64,000 bases of DNA from Streptomyces sp. Je 1-79 (GCF_025195125.1 NZ_JAMGSL010000021.1:35876-99875); one strand, 5' to 3'; counted from the first letter of the stretch, positions 31,849 through 41,300 are shown. Numbers and translations are program-made. The notes: generated from the sequence alone by a model not told the origin.

Positions 31849-32605
31849 CGCGCCCCCGACGGTCCCGGTCCTCGGTCCGGCCGACTGCCACATCTGGTGG
31901 GCCGATCCGGCCACGGTCACCGACGACTGCCTGCTCCTGCTCGACGGGGCCGAGCAGGAGCGGATCCCGCAGATGCGCAGGGTGGAGGACCGCCGGCGGT
32001 TCATCGCCGGACGGGCCCTGCTGCGCACCGCCGCGGCCGGCTATCTGGGGCTCGCGCCCCGGCACCTCGACGTGGTCGCCCGCTGCCCCGACTGCTCCAG
32101 GAACCACGGAAAGCCCGAACTGCCCGGCACCGGGCTCCAGGTGTCGCTGTCGCACTCGGGCGACCGGGTGGCGGTCGCCGTCACCCGGGCCGGCGCGGTC
32201 GGGATCGACGTGGAGGAGATCAGCACTTCGGTCTCCCCCGTGGAACTGCTCCCCCATGTCATCGGGCCGACGGAACCACGTACCCCCGCCCACGCCACCG
32301 CGAGCGGCTTCCACCGGATGTGGACCCGGAAGGAGGCCGTGCTCAAGGCGACGGGCCAGGGGCTGCGGGTGCCGCTGTCCGAGGTCGGGGTGTCGGCTCC
32401 CGAGGAGGACCCGAAGGTGCTCTTCCTGGGAGGCCCGGCGGCCAGACCGGCCGAGGAGTTCGTGCTGGCCGACCTGGAGGCCGGCGCGGGCTGTGCGGCC
32501 GCCGTCGCGGTGATCGGCGGTGGGCCGCTGGCCTTCACCGCCTACTCCCGGAGCCGCCCCTCGGCCGCCGCCTTCACCCCGTGGGCTGGGGGGACCGGAC
32601 GCTGA
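31832..32605 (+). CDS. Sfp-type 4'-phosphopantetheinyl transferase
   Basis: PPTase of 257 residues. Diagnostic motifs are LSHSGDRVAVAV, VGIDVEEI (magnesium-binding acids) and WTRKEAVLKATGQGL. It transfers phosphopantetheine from CoA to the carrier-protein serines, here most likely the ACP and five T domains. The GTG at 31832 has CGGGGA almost touching it and a GTG at 31838 is also possible; translation may depend on the overlapping upstream small ORF. The C-terminus overlaps the convergent second MbtH gene by 32 bp. Confidence 0.93.
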   Translation: MPVLLDAPPTVPVLGPADCHIWWADPATVTDDCLLLLDGAEQERIPQMRRVEDRRRFIAGRALLRTAAAGYLGLAPRHLDVVARCPDCSRNHGKPELPGTGLQVSLSHSGDRVAVAVTRAGAVGIDVEEISTSVSPVELLPHVIGPTEPRTPAHATASGFHRMWTRKEAVLKATGQGLRVPLSEVGVSAPEEDPKVLFLGGPAARPAEEFVLADLEAGAGCAAAVAVIGGGPLAFTAYSRSRPSAAAFTPWAGGTGR

Positions 32606-32777
32606 GCGGCCGCATGTCCGTCCACACCCGCTCGATGTGGTCGAGGCACTGCTGCCGGTCGCCGCGGAAGCCCTCCGGCTCCCATCCGTACGGCAGTTCG
32701 CGGTCGGCGGGCCAGAGGGAGTACCGCAGTTCCTGATCGCGGACCACGAGCTGGGTGCCGCTGCCTTCGGACGTCAT
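32574..32777 (-). CDS. MbtH-like NRPS chaperone (second copy)
   Basis: MbtH-family protein of 67 residues with YSLWPADRELPYGW, QQCLDHIERVW and TDMRPLSVR. It is clearly diverged from the first copy in the N-terminal strand and tail. Its ATG overlaps the LuxR regulator stop as ATGA, so it is co-translated with a regulator rather than with the synthetases, an unusual pairing. Its 3' end overlaps the PPTase gene. The two copies may serve different A domains. Confidence 0.93.
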   Translation of the reverse strand: MTSEGSGTQLVVRDQELRYSLWPADRELPYGWEPEGFRGDRQQCLDHIERVWTDMRPLSVRSPQPTG

Positions 32778-33475
32778 CTCTCCACCTGCTGTCGTTGTCG
32801 GGGTTCGGTGTGCACGGACTGGGCGGTCAGAGCGGCCGGTTCGAGGTGCACGGACTGGGCACGCGGGGCGGTCAGGGCGGCCGGTTCGAGGTGCACGGAC
32901 TGGGCACGCGGGGCGGTCAGGGCGGCGCGGACCAGCTGTGCCTTGTTGTGCGCGCCGAGCTTGGAGCGGATGCGCTTCACGTACGTGTCGACCGTGTGCT
33001 GGCTGATGCCGATCCGCCGGGCCGCCTGGTCATGGGTGCAGCCCTCGACGAGGTGTCTGAGCACCTCCCGCTCGCGCGGGGAGAGCGTGGCGACACCCTG
33101 CCGGGCGACGGGACCGACACCGGCCGGGGCCGGTCCCGGACCGGCCACCCGCCGGATGGCGTCGACGAGCAGCAGGGGCGCGTCGTCGAACAGATGGGTC
33201 TCGGCCATCCGCCGGTCCGGGCCCAGCTCCCGGCCGGCGGCGGTGTCGGCGGTCAGCAGGACCGTCCGGGCGGCGGGCACCCCGGCCGTCCCCCACGGGG
33301 GCTCGGGCAGCTCGTCGAGCAGCCCCAGGTCCAGCACCAGGCAGTCGACCGCGCCGGCCGCCACCGCGAAGGGCGTGCCCGTGGCGAACGCGACCTGGAT
33401 GTCGGCCTCCGCGTCGAGCAGACAGCGGATGCCCAGCAGGGCGAGCTGGTTCCGGACGAAGACCCCGGCACGCAC
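32774..33475 (-). CDS. LuxR-family regulator with C-terminal tandem repeat
   Basis: Regulator of 233 residues. The N-terminal part (about 1-120) resembles a degenerate receiver (VFVRNQLALLGIRCLL, LVLDLGLLDEL) but lacks a clear phosphorylation set. The LuxR HTH is at about 130-190 (LSPREREVLRHLVEGCTHDQ, then HTVDTYVKRI). After it comes a 15-residue repeat, ALTAPRAQSVHLEPA, twice plus a shortened third copy, encoded by a 45-bp DNA repeat. GTG 33475 is chosen for GGGGAG 8 nt upstream; TTG 33478 is one codon earlier. It lies just right of the operon and is a likely pathway-specific regulator. Confidence 0.88.
   Translation of the reverse strand: MRAGVFVRNQLALLGIRCLLDAEADIQVAFATGTPFAVAAGAVDCLVLDLGLLDELPEPPWGTAGVPAARTVLLTADTAAGRELGPDRRMAETHLFDDAPLLLVDAIRRVAGPGPAPAGVGPVARQGVATLSPREREVLRHLVEGCTHDQAARRIGISQHTVDTYVKRIRSKLGAHNKAQLVRAALTAPRAQSVHLEPAALTAPRAQSVHLEPAALTAQSVHTEPRQRQQVER
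32810..32925 (-). repeat. 45-bp in-frame tandem repeat in the LuxR gene
   Basis: Three units begin at 32810, 32846 and 32891, each opening GTGCACGGACTGGGC on the plus strand. The first unit lacks 9 bp (36 bp), the second is full length (45 bp), and the third runs for about 35 bp before diverging. All lengths are multiples of three, so unit number can change without breaking the reading frame. Confidence 0.9.
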
Positions 33476-33732
33476 CAATTCGACTCCCCGTCCGCGCTGT
33501 TCCGGTCCACTCCGGCTCTACGGAGCCCAATCTCCCCGACCGCCGCACGGACCGGAAGACGACTCCGGTGGCCCATTGGGGCGCTGGACGGAAGGGGACA
33601 TCCGGGCGGGAGGGGTTACGCGGGTACGACGAGACGACCGGCCGTCGACGAGCGGGCGGCGGGGTGTGGACGAAGTCCAGGAAGGGGGCCGTCCGCGCGG
33701 ACGGCGATGCGGCGATGCGGCGAACCGGCGGT

Positions 33733-34728
33733 TCAGCGGTGTTCCGGGATCCAGCCGTTCTGCACCGCGCGGACGCCCGCCTCGAACCGGCTGCGCGCAC
33801 CGAGCCGGGTCATCAGCTCCGAGGCCAGCCGCCGCGCGGTACGCGGGGACACCCCGAGCCGCTTGGCGATGGTCTCGTCCGTGTGGCCCTCGGCCAGCAG
33901 GACCACGACCATGGCCTGCTGGTCGGTGAGCCCCTGGTCGTCGGCCCTGATCTCCTCGTTCAGCGGCCGGGCGCCGTTCCAGACGCTGTCGAACAGCGCG
34001 CAGAGCGCGGTCAGCGTGCCGTGGCCGGTCAGTACGACGGCGCCCTCGGCGCTGTTGTCGCTGTTCACGGGGATGACGGCGGCCTTGCGGTCGACGACGA
34101 TCATCCGGGTCGGCAGCGTCGGGACGGTGCGCACCTCACCGCCGAGCTTGGAGAGCCAGCTCACGTACTGGAGGGTGTGCGGGCTGTTGCTGGCGCTGTT
34201 GAGGTAGACCGTCCGCATCCGGACACCGCGCTCGAGCAGTTCCTGGTTGAGCGGCTTCGCGGCTTCGATGTGTTCCGGCCGCTGGGGCCCGTCCGGGGCG
34301 AAGGTCATGACCTCTTCCCGGGTGTCCCGGGTGAGTGCCGCGAGCCGGTCGCGGATCTGGTCGATTCCGGTCAGGCGCTCGCTGTGCGGGCCGGTGTCGG
34401 CCGGCCGGGCCTCCGCGTACTCCGCGATCAGCCGGGCCGCGGCCGCCCGTGAGTCCTCCAACCGTTTCTGATGCGCGGCCAGTTCGGCCTGCTGACGCGC
34501 CATCAGTACCTGGAGGCCGACCTCGGGGGAGACGGGCCACAGCTCGCCCTCGCGGTCGTAGGAGGGTCTCAGCAGGGCCAGTTCGCTCAGGGTGTCCAGA
34601 CCGTGGCGGACCTGCTCGGGGGTGAGGCCCAGTCGCTCGGCGAGGTCTGTCACGCCGTCACGCGGGCGTGCCAGGAGACCCCGATAGACGGTCTCGGCAA
34701 TGGAATCGAGACCTAGCGACTTGAGCAC
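33733..34728 (-). CDS. TrmB-like/LuxR-HTH transcriptional regulator
   Basis: Regulator of 331 residues. An N-terminal TrmB-type winged helix (about 1-75, LGLDSIAETVYRGLL then LGLTPEQVRHGLDTL) is followed by a helical linker (about 80-110), a PLD-like sensor region (about 115-255, EVMTFAPDGPQRPEH, VRMRTVYLNSA) and a C-terminal LuxR HTH (about 265-325, LTDQQAMVVVLLAEGHTDETIAKRLGVSPRT). This type is common in Streptomyces and often sits in biosynthetic clusters. The GTG at 34728 has GGGGAG 7 nt upstream. It is divergent from the small unknown gene at 34876 and lies 254 nt upstream of the LuxR gene start. Its ligand is unknown. Confidence 0.88.
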   Translation of the reverse strand: MLKSLGLDSIAETVYRGLLARPRDGVTDLAERLGLTPEQVRHGLDTLSELALLRPSYDREGELWPVSPEVGLQVLMARQQAELAAHQKRLEDSRAAAARLIAEYAEARPADTGPHSERLTGIDQIRDRLAALTRDTREEVMTFAPDGPQRPEHIEAAKPLNQELLERGVRMRTVYLNSASNSPHTLQYVSWLSKLGGEVRTVPTLPTRMIVVDRKAAVIPVNSDNSAEGAVVLTGHGTLTALCALFDSVWNGARPLNEEIRADDQGLTDQQAMVVVLLAEGHTDETIAKRLGVSPRTARRLASELMTRLGARSRFEAGVRAVQNGWIPEHR

Positions 34729-34875
34729 GGCGCATCTCCCCCCGGAGCCTCGCTGTAAAGACGCCCCATCATCACACGCGTGGCTCGATTTCTACAGAAG
34801 GTGGCGTGGACTGTACCGGCCATTGCCGGAATGGGACTTCTGGTGCTCTTCTCCCGTGTTCGCCCTTTTGGGAAA

Positions 34876-35199
34876 ATGCGAGGCGTGTATCTCGTTCACA
34901 CCGAACTCCTTAACAGGAAGGCGGAGTTGTGTATCCCTCAGAACCTCGCGGATCTCCTGCGCGCCCTGGCGCGCCCCGGCGACGGCGTGGAACACGTGGT
35001 CGTCCACCCTCATCCGGGACACGGTGTGACGGTGGGCGTCTACCTGCTGGCTGACCGCCTCCTGGACGCGGAGAGGACGGCGGCGCGACTGTGCGGACGT
35101 GCGGTGACCCCGATCGGTCCGCTGCCTGGATGGGCGGTCGGGCGCTCCGAGGCGCCGCTGCTGGCCCCGTACGGCCTCGACGACGTCATGGACTACTGA
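34876..35199 (+). CDS. small protein of unknown function
   Basis: Protein of 107 residues from the ATG at 34876, chosen because the codons downstream have typical high-GC third positions; the in-frame GTG at 34780 would add a hydrophobic 32-residue N-terminus (139 residues) from a lower-GC stretch without a ribosome site. No domain is recognised. Visible features are MRGVYLVHTELLN, a His-rich strand (HVVVHPHPGHG) and the acidic end DDVMDY. It is divergent from the TrmB/LuxR regulator and precedes a small secreted-type peptide gene. Confidence 0.6.
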   Translation: MRGVYLVHTELLNRKAELCIPQNLADLLRALARPGDGVEHVVVHPHPGHGVTVGVYLLADRLLDAERTAARLCGRAVTPIGPLPGWAVGRSEAPLLAPYGLDDVMDY

Positions 35200-35338
35200 G
35201 CCCTGGGCCACGGCCCGCTGACCGCTTCGGTCCAGGGCCCGTTCCGTCCACCGGAACTCTCTTCCGAAGCGCTTTCTGCTTGGCGAAGCTTTGTCGCACA
35301 GAAGGAACAACTCACCTGCTTCGGAAGGAATTCTTACG

Positions 35339-35488
35339 TTGCTGCGCTTTCGTCCCGCCCGCTGGGCCGCGGTTCTCCTGACGGCCTTCGCTCTCCTCAC
35401 CCCCGCGTTCGGCATGACCTCCGACGACACCGCGGAGTCCGTGGTCGTCGCCTCCACGCCTTCGCCGAACGACATGATCTGGGGCTGA
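35339..35488 (+). CDS. small secreted peptide precursor, unknown
   Basis: Predicted 49-residue product starting at a TTG with GGAAGGA 9 nt upstream. It has a clear signal-peptide shape: basic LRFRPARW, hydrophobic AAVLLTAFALLTP, and a plausible cleavage site after PAFG. The remaining mature part is about 24 residues, acidic at first (TSDDTAES) and ending PNDMIWG. The upstream in-frame ATG-like start at 35291 lacks a ribosome site. The gene lies 139 nt after the 107-residue gene and opposite two cluster regulators. A role as an extracellular signal is possible but unproven. Confidence 0.6.
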   Translation: MLRFRPARWAAVLLTAFALLTPAFGMTSDDTAESVVVASTPSPNDMIWG

Positions 35489-35496
35489 CATCGGCC

Positions 35497-35551
35497 TCGA
35501 CGCCGTGGCGTCGACCGGTGGCGCGGGACGAGGGCGCGAGAGGCGCCCCTT
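35497..35551 (+). terminator. tandem hairpins after the secreted peptide gene
   Basis: The inverted repeat TCGACGCC/GGCGTCGA (35497-35514, 2-nt centre) begins 8 nt after the stop codon. A second stem, GGGCGC/GCGCCC (35532-35548), is followed by CTT. The position suits termination of the small peptide transcript. Confidence 0.5.
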
Positions 35552-35751
35552 CCAGGACGCCGGGCGGCATCGAAGACAACGCCTTCGGTGTCCTCCCGGC
35601 CTTCGCACACCGGAATCACCGGGCGACCGGAAGCACCGGGCGGTCCGGCGGCCCGGGACACCGCGGAAGCGGAAGGACGCGGGCCGGAAATACCCCTCTC
35701 AGATGTGCGCCCCTTTGCACGCCCGTGCACACGGTGCGGGAGAATGGATCG

Positions 35752-36609
35752 GTGACCTCACCCCACTCCACGCGCCGCGCCGCCCAGGCCCCCCGACTGA
35801 TCGCCACCGACCTCGACGGCACGCTGCTGCGCGACGACAAGTCCGTGTCGGAGCGCACCATCGCCGCGCTCGCCGCGGCGGAGCAGGCCGGGATCGAGGT
35901 CTTCTTCGTCACCGGCCGGCCGGCCCGCTGGATGGATGTCGTCAGCGACCACGTCCACGGCCACGGCCTCGCGATCTGCGCCAACGGTGCGGCCGTCGTC
36001 GATCTGCACTCCGGGGGAACGTTCCTGGAGGTACGCCCGCTGGCGCGTGACGTCGCGCTCGACGTCGTGGCGACGCTGCGTGCCGCCGCCCCGGGCACCT
36101 CCTTCGCGGTCGAGCTCACCACCGGCATCCATTACGAGCCGCAGTACCCGCCGTTCTTCCTCGACCCGGGTGCGACCGTCGCCCTGGCCGAGAAGCTGCT
36201 CTACGAGGAGAAGCCGGGCGCCGCCGCTCCCGTCCTCAAGCTCCTCGCCCAGCATCCGGAACTCGACCCCGACGACTTCCTGGCGACCGCCCGCGCGGCC
36301 GCCGGCACGCTGGCCTCGTTCACCCGGTCCAGCCCGACCGCGCTCCTGGAGATCAGCGGCCTCGGTGTCTCCAAGGCGTCCACCCTCGCTCTGTGCTGCG
36401 CCGAGCGCGGTATCTCCGCCGAGGAGGTCGTCGCCTTCGGTGACATGCCGAACGACATCGAGATGCTCAGCTGGGCGGGCCGTTCGTACGCCATGGGCAA
36501 CGCCCACCCCGCCGTGATCGCCGCCGCCTCCGGCCATACGGTCGCCAACAACGAGGACGGCGTGGCCGTCGTCATCGAGCGGATACTCGCGGGCACGCTC
36601 GACGACTGA
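35752..36609 (+). CDS. Cof-type HAD hydrolase
   Basis: HAD-superfamily phosphatase of 285 residues. Motif I is ATDLDGTLL, with the C2B cap of Cof/YbiV sugar- or cofactor-phosphatases following, and the C-terminal metal motif is GDMPNDIEML. The GTG at 35752 is chosen for GGGAGA 8 nt upstream; the longer frame from 35518 runs through the intergenic hairpins and is rejected. It marks the return to core-type genes after the cluster. The physiological substrate is not predictable. Confidence 0.9.
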   Translation: MTSPHSTRRAAQAPRLIATDLDGTLLRDDKSVSERTIAALAAAEQAGIEVFFVTGRPARWMDVVSDHVHGHGLAICANGAAVVDLHSGGTFLEVRPLARDVALDVVATLRAAAPGTSFAVELTTGIHYEPQYPPFFLDPGATVALAEKLLYEEKPGAAAPVLKLLAQHPELDPDDFLATARAAAGTLASFTRSSPTALLEISGLGVSKASTLALCCAERGISAEEVVAFGDMPNDIEMLSWAGRSYAMGNAHPAVIAAASGHTVANNEDGVAVVIERILAGTLDD

Positions 36610-36626
36610 CAGCGCCCGGTGCCGGG

Positions 36627-38339
36627 CTACAGCGGGGCCTGCCAGACCACCGTCGTACCGCCGCCGTCCTCGCCGATGCCAGGACCGCACCAGCTCGACC
36701 CGCCCAGCGACTCCGCGCGCCGCGCCAGGTTGCGCAGTCCGCTGCGCCGCCCGCCCTCCGGGATGCCCACGCCGTCGTCCGCGACCGAGAGCCGGACCCC
36801 GGGCGCGCCGTCCGGAAGCTCGGCTCCCGCGTCGACGACCACCTCGATCCGGGTGGCCTCCGCATGCCGGAAGGCGTTGGAGAGCGCCTCGCGCAGGGCC
36901 GCGATGAGGTTCTTGCCGGTGAGTTCGCCGACCGTCGAGTCGATCGCCCCGAGGAAACGGTGCGCGGGCTTGAAGCCGAGCGGCACGGCGGCCATGTTGA
37001 TCTCCCGCAGCACGCGGGTGCGCAGCCCGGAGGGGGCCTCGGCGGGCCCCTGCTGGAGGGCGAAGATCGCGGTACGGATCTCCTGGATGGTCACGTCGAG
37101 TTCGTCGACGGCCTTCCCCACGCCCTCGCGCACCGCGGGCACCACCGACCTCCGCTGGGCGCTCTCCAGCATCATGCCGGTGGCGAAGAGCCGCTGGATG
37201 ACCAGATCGTGCAGGTCACGGGCGATCCGGTCGCGGTCCTCGTAGACCGCCAGCCGCTCCCTGTCGCGCTGGGCCTCGGCCATCATCAGCGCGAGCGCGG
37301 CCTGGGAGGCGAACTGGGTGGCGAGCGTCCGCTCGGCCTCGGTGAACGGCCGGTCGCCCCGCGCGCGTGGCGTGGCGAGCGCGCCGAGCACCCTTCCGCC
37401 GCTCTGGAGGGGCAGCATCATGCTGGGGCCGTACTGGTGGGCGAGGCGGGTGACCATGCGCGGGTCGGTGGAGGCGTCGTCGACGAACACCGCCTCGCCT
37501 TCGAGGAGCCGCTCCACCACGGCGCTCTCGGGCGGGATCACCACGCCCAGCGACTGGGACGGCCGGTCGGCCGAGACCGCGACGATCTCCAGGCCGCCGT
37601 CCTCCGAGGGCAGCAGAACGATCCCGGCGGCCGCGTCGGCCAGTCTGCGGGCCTGTTCGGCGACGACCGCGAGGGCGTCGTCCGCGTCGCCGCCGGAGAG
37701 CAGGGCGGTGGTGACGGCCACCGAGCCGTCGATCCAGCGCTCGCGCTGGCGGGCGGCCTCGTAGAGCCGGGCGTTGCCGATCGCGATGCCGGCCTCGGTG
37801 GCGAGGACGCGGACCATGTGGACGTCGTAGTCGTTGAACTCGCCGCCGTCGTTCTTCTCCGCGAGGTAGAGGTTGCCGAAGATCTCGCCCTGGACCCGGA
37901 TCGGGACCCCGAGGAAGGTCCGCATCGGAGGGTGTCCCGGCGGGAACCCGGCGGAGCGGGGGTCGGCGGACAGATCGGCGAGCCGGATCGTCCGGGGGTC
38001 GCGGATGAGCGCGCCGAGCAGCCCCGCGTGTCCGTCGGGACGCCGCCCGATCCGACGGGCGGTCTCCTCGTCCACGCCGTGGGTGACGAAGTCGGAGAGG
38101 CCCCTGCCCTCCTCGTCCACGACGCCGATCGCCGCGTAGCGGGAACCGGCGAGCTCGGCCGCCGTCTCGCAGATGCGGTCCAGGGTGGAGTGCAGTTCGA
38201 GCCCGGTGCCGACCGAGCGCATCGCCTCCAAGAGCTGCGGCACCCGTGCGGTGAGCTCCGTGGACAGGCCCTGGAGGCTGCGGGTGGCCTGGGTCGCGGC
38301 TTCCAGGGGGTCCGGGAGATCGGGCACGGCGGCGGTCAT
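36627..38339 (-). CDS. GAF-domain sensor histidine kinase (DevS-like)
   Basis: Histidine kinase of 570 residues with two GAF domains (about 50-200 and 220-365), a HisKA_3 dimerisation region with phospho-acceptor His in RIARDLHDLVIQRLF, and a C-terminal ATPase (ALREALSNAFRHA, SVADDGVGIPEG, GLRNLARRAESLGG). It has no membrane segments, as in cytosolic DosS/DevS-type redox or gas sensors. No response regulator is adjacent. It lies 20 nt downstream of cydDC in the same direction, so it may be read through from the cytochrome bd operon, which would suit an oxygen or redox role. Confidence 0.93.
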   Translation of the reverse strand: MTAAVPDLPDPLEAATQATRSLQGLSTELTARVPQLLEAMRSVGTGLELHSTLDRICETAAELAGSRYAAIGVVDEEGRGLSDFVTHGVDEETARRIGRRPDGHAGLLGALIRDPRTIRLADLSADPRSAGFPPGHPPMRTFLGVPIRVQGEIFGNLYLAEKNDGGEFNDYDVHMVRVLATEAGIAIGNARLYEAARQRERWIDGSVAVTTALLSGGDADDALAVVAEQARRLADAAAGIVLLPSEDGGLEIVAVSADRPSQSLGVVIPPESAVVERLLEGEAVFVDDASTDPRMVTRLAHQYGPSMMLPLQSGGRVLGALATPRARGDRPFTEAERTLATQFASQAALALMMAEAQRDRERLAVYEDRDRIARDLHDLVIQRLFATGMMLESAQRRSVVPAVREGVGKAVDELDVTIQEIRTAIFALQQGPAEAPSGLRTRVLREINMAAVPLGFKPAHRFLGAIDSTVGELTGKNLIAALREALSNAFRHAEATRIEVVVDAGAELPDGAPGVRLSVADDGVGIPEGGRRSGLRNLARRAESLGGSSWCGPGIGEDGGGTTVVWQAPL

Positions 38340-38359
38340 GGCCTTGAGCCTAGTAAGTC

Positions 38360-41300
38360 CTATTTGGCGAGAAAAGTCGGGCGCTCTGTGGCCTGGCCCG
38401 AAGACCGCCCCGCGGCGACCAGCAGATCGGTCGCCCTCTCCTGCTCCAGCATCCGCCGCAGCGGACCGTGGACCTCTGCCAGCTCCTCGTACGGTCCGCG
38501 CTGCACCGTGCGGCCCTCGTCCAGGACCACCACCTCGTCGACGGCGTCGAGGCCGTGCAGCCGGTGGGTGATGAGCACGGTGGTGCGGCCCTCGGTGGCG
38601 AGCAGCAGATCGTCGGTGAGCGCGTCCGCCGTGGCGAGGTCGAGGTGCTCGGCCGGCTCGTCCAGGACGAGGACGGGGAAGTCGGCGAGGAGCGCGCGGG
38701 CGAGCGCGAGACGCTGACGCTGCCCGCCGGAGAGTCGCGAACCGTGCTCGCCCACCAGGGTGTCGAGCCCGTCCGGCAGCCCGTCCACCCAGTCCAGGAG
38801 CCGGGCCCGGCCCAGCGCGGCCCGCAGGTCGTCGTCGCTCGCGCCGGTACGGGCCAGACGCAGGTTCTCGCGGATGGTGCTGTCGAAGATGTGCGCGTCC
38901 TGGGCGCAGAGCCCGACGAGGAGGCGGACGTCGTCACCGGCGAGCTCGGCCGCCTCCACTCCGCCGATCCGGTACGAACCGGCGTCGGCGTCCAGGAAGC
39001 GGAGCATCACCTGGGCGAGCGTGGTCTTGCCCGACCCGGAGGCGCCGACGACGGCGACGCGGCGCCCGGCCTCCAGGGTGAGCGCGAACCCGCTGAGCGC
39101 CTCCCGGTCCTGCCCCGCGTGCCGTGCCGAGAGGCCGGTGAGCTCCAGCGGGAAGGGACTGGGCGGCGGCGCGGCGGGCAGCTCGGGCTCACGTACGGGA
39201 ACGGGCGCGTCCAGGACCTCGTACACCCGCTCGGCGCTCCGCCTGACCCGCTGGCGGTACTGGACGGCGAGCGGGAGGCCGGTGACGGCCTCGAAGGCGG
39301 CGAGCGGGGTGAGGACGACGACGGCGAGCGTCACGCCGTCGAGGCGGCCGTCACGGACGGCCTGGACGCCGACGAACGCGGCTGCGGCGACGGTCAGACC
39401 GCAGGCGAGCGCGGAGAGCCCGGCCCCGATCGCGGTGGCGGCGGCCTGCCGCGACGCGATGGAGGTGAGCGTACGGTCCGCCGCGGCGGCCCGGCCGGTA
39501 CGGTCCTTCAGCGCACCGGCCACGGTCAGTTCGGCGCAGCCGCGCAGCAGGTCGACGACGGTGACGGTAAGGGCCCCGCGGGCGGGCGCGAGCTGCCGCT
39601 CGGCGCGGCGGGCCAGCACCCCGCTGAGCAGCGGTACGGCCACGCCCGCGACAAGGAGACCCACGGCGAGTACGGCCCCGGCCCCGGGCAGCAGCCAGGC
39701 GGTGAACCCGACCGAGCCGGCTCCCACGACGAGGGCGGCCCCCGCGGGCAGCAGCCAGCGCAGCCAGTAGTCCTGGAGGGCGTCGACGTCCTGGACGAGC
39801 CGGGAGAGCAGATCGCCACGGCGGGTGCGGCGCAGCCCGGCGGGGGCGATGCGCTCCAGGCGCCGGTAGACGGAGACGCGGAGTTCGGCGAGCATGCGCA
39901 GCACGGCGTCGTGGGACACGATCCGCTCGGCGTACCGGAAGACGGCCCTGCCGGTGCCGAAGGCCCGCGTCGCGGTGACGGCGACCATCAGATAGAGCAC
40001 CGGCGGCTGTTCGGAGGCCCGGGAGATGAGCCACCCGGAGACCGCCATGAGCCCCACGGCGGATCCCAGGGCCAGACTGCCGAGCAGCAGGGCGAGCCCC
40101 ATCCGCCCGCGCAGCTCTCCCGCCATGGCACGCACCCGCCCGAAGACGGACCGCGCGTCCCGTGCGCCGTGGGCGTCCACTTCGCCCGCGATGGCCGGAG
40201 GCCCGGCCACGGCGGACGTACCGGTCTCGGCGGACGCGCCGGTCTCGGCGGACGTGCCGGTCTCGGCCCCTGCCTGGGCGGGCACCACAAGCGCCCCGGA
40301 CGGCGTGGCGGGCCTCCGCTCCTCCGAAGCGGTCGTCCGCACGAGCTCCACCACGCGGTCCGCGACCGCGAGCAGCGCCGGGCGGTGGACGACCAGAAGC
40401 ACCGTGCGGCCGGCCGCGAGACGGCGTACCGCGTCGACGACGGCCGCCTCGGTCTCGCCGTCCAGCGCGGCCGTGGGCTCGTCCAGGAGCAGCAGGGGCC
40501 GGTCGGCCAGGAACGCCCGTGCCAGGGAGAGGCGTTGGCGCTGGCCCGCCGAGAGACCCGTTCCGTCCTCGCCGAGCACCGTATCCACACCAGCCGTGAG
40601 CGATCCGACGAAGCCGTCCGCGCCGGCGTCCCGCAGGGCCTCACGTACCGCCTCGTCGGAGGCGTCCGGCCGGGCCAGACGGACGTTCTCGGCGATGGTG
40701 CCCGCGAACAGATACGGCCGCTGCGGCACCCAGGCGATCCGCGACCGCCACTGCTCCACATCGAGCGTGCTCAGCGCGGCGCCCCCGACGCGGACCGAGC
40801 CGCCCTCCTCCGGTGCCGCGAACCCCAGCACCACATCGAGGAGCGTCGACTTGCCGACCCCGCTCGGCCCCACGAGTGCGACCGTCTCGCCGGGCTCCAC
40901 GACCAGGGTGGCCGCGTCCAACGAGGCCTCGGAACGCCCCGCATGACGAACGGTCACGTTCTCCAGCTCGATCCGGGGCGAGGACGGCACCACGCCCGTG
41001 CCGTGCTCGGGTGCCGGGGTCTCCAGGACCTCGAAGATCTCCTCGGCGGCGGCCAGCCCCTCGGCCGCCGCGTGGTACTGCGCCCCCACCTGCCGGATCG
41101 GCAGATAGGCCTCGGGCGCCAGAACCAGAATGACCAGCCCCGTGTAGAGGTCGAGGTCGCCGTGGACCAGCCGCATGCCGATCCCGACCGCGACCAGCGC
41201 CACCGAGAGCGTCGACAGCAGCTCCAGAGCGAAGGAGGAGAGGAAGGCGATACGCAGCGTCTTCATCGTCGCCCGCCGGTACTCCGACGTGATGGCACGG

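Noticed and set aside
36614..36627. Short hairpin GCCCGG-TG-CCGGGC between convergent HAD and kinase genes
   Set aside because: Six base pairs with a 2-nt loop, overlapping the kinase stop codon, is too weak to call a terminator.
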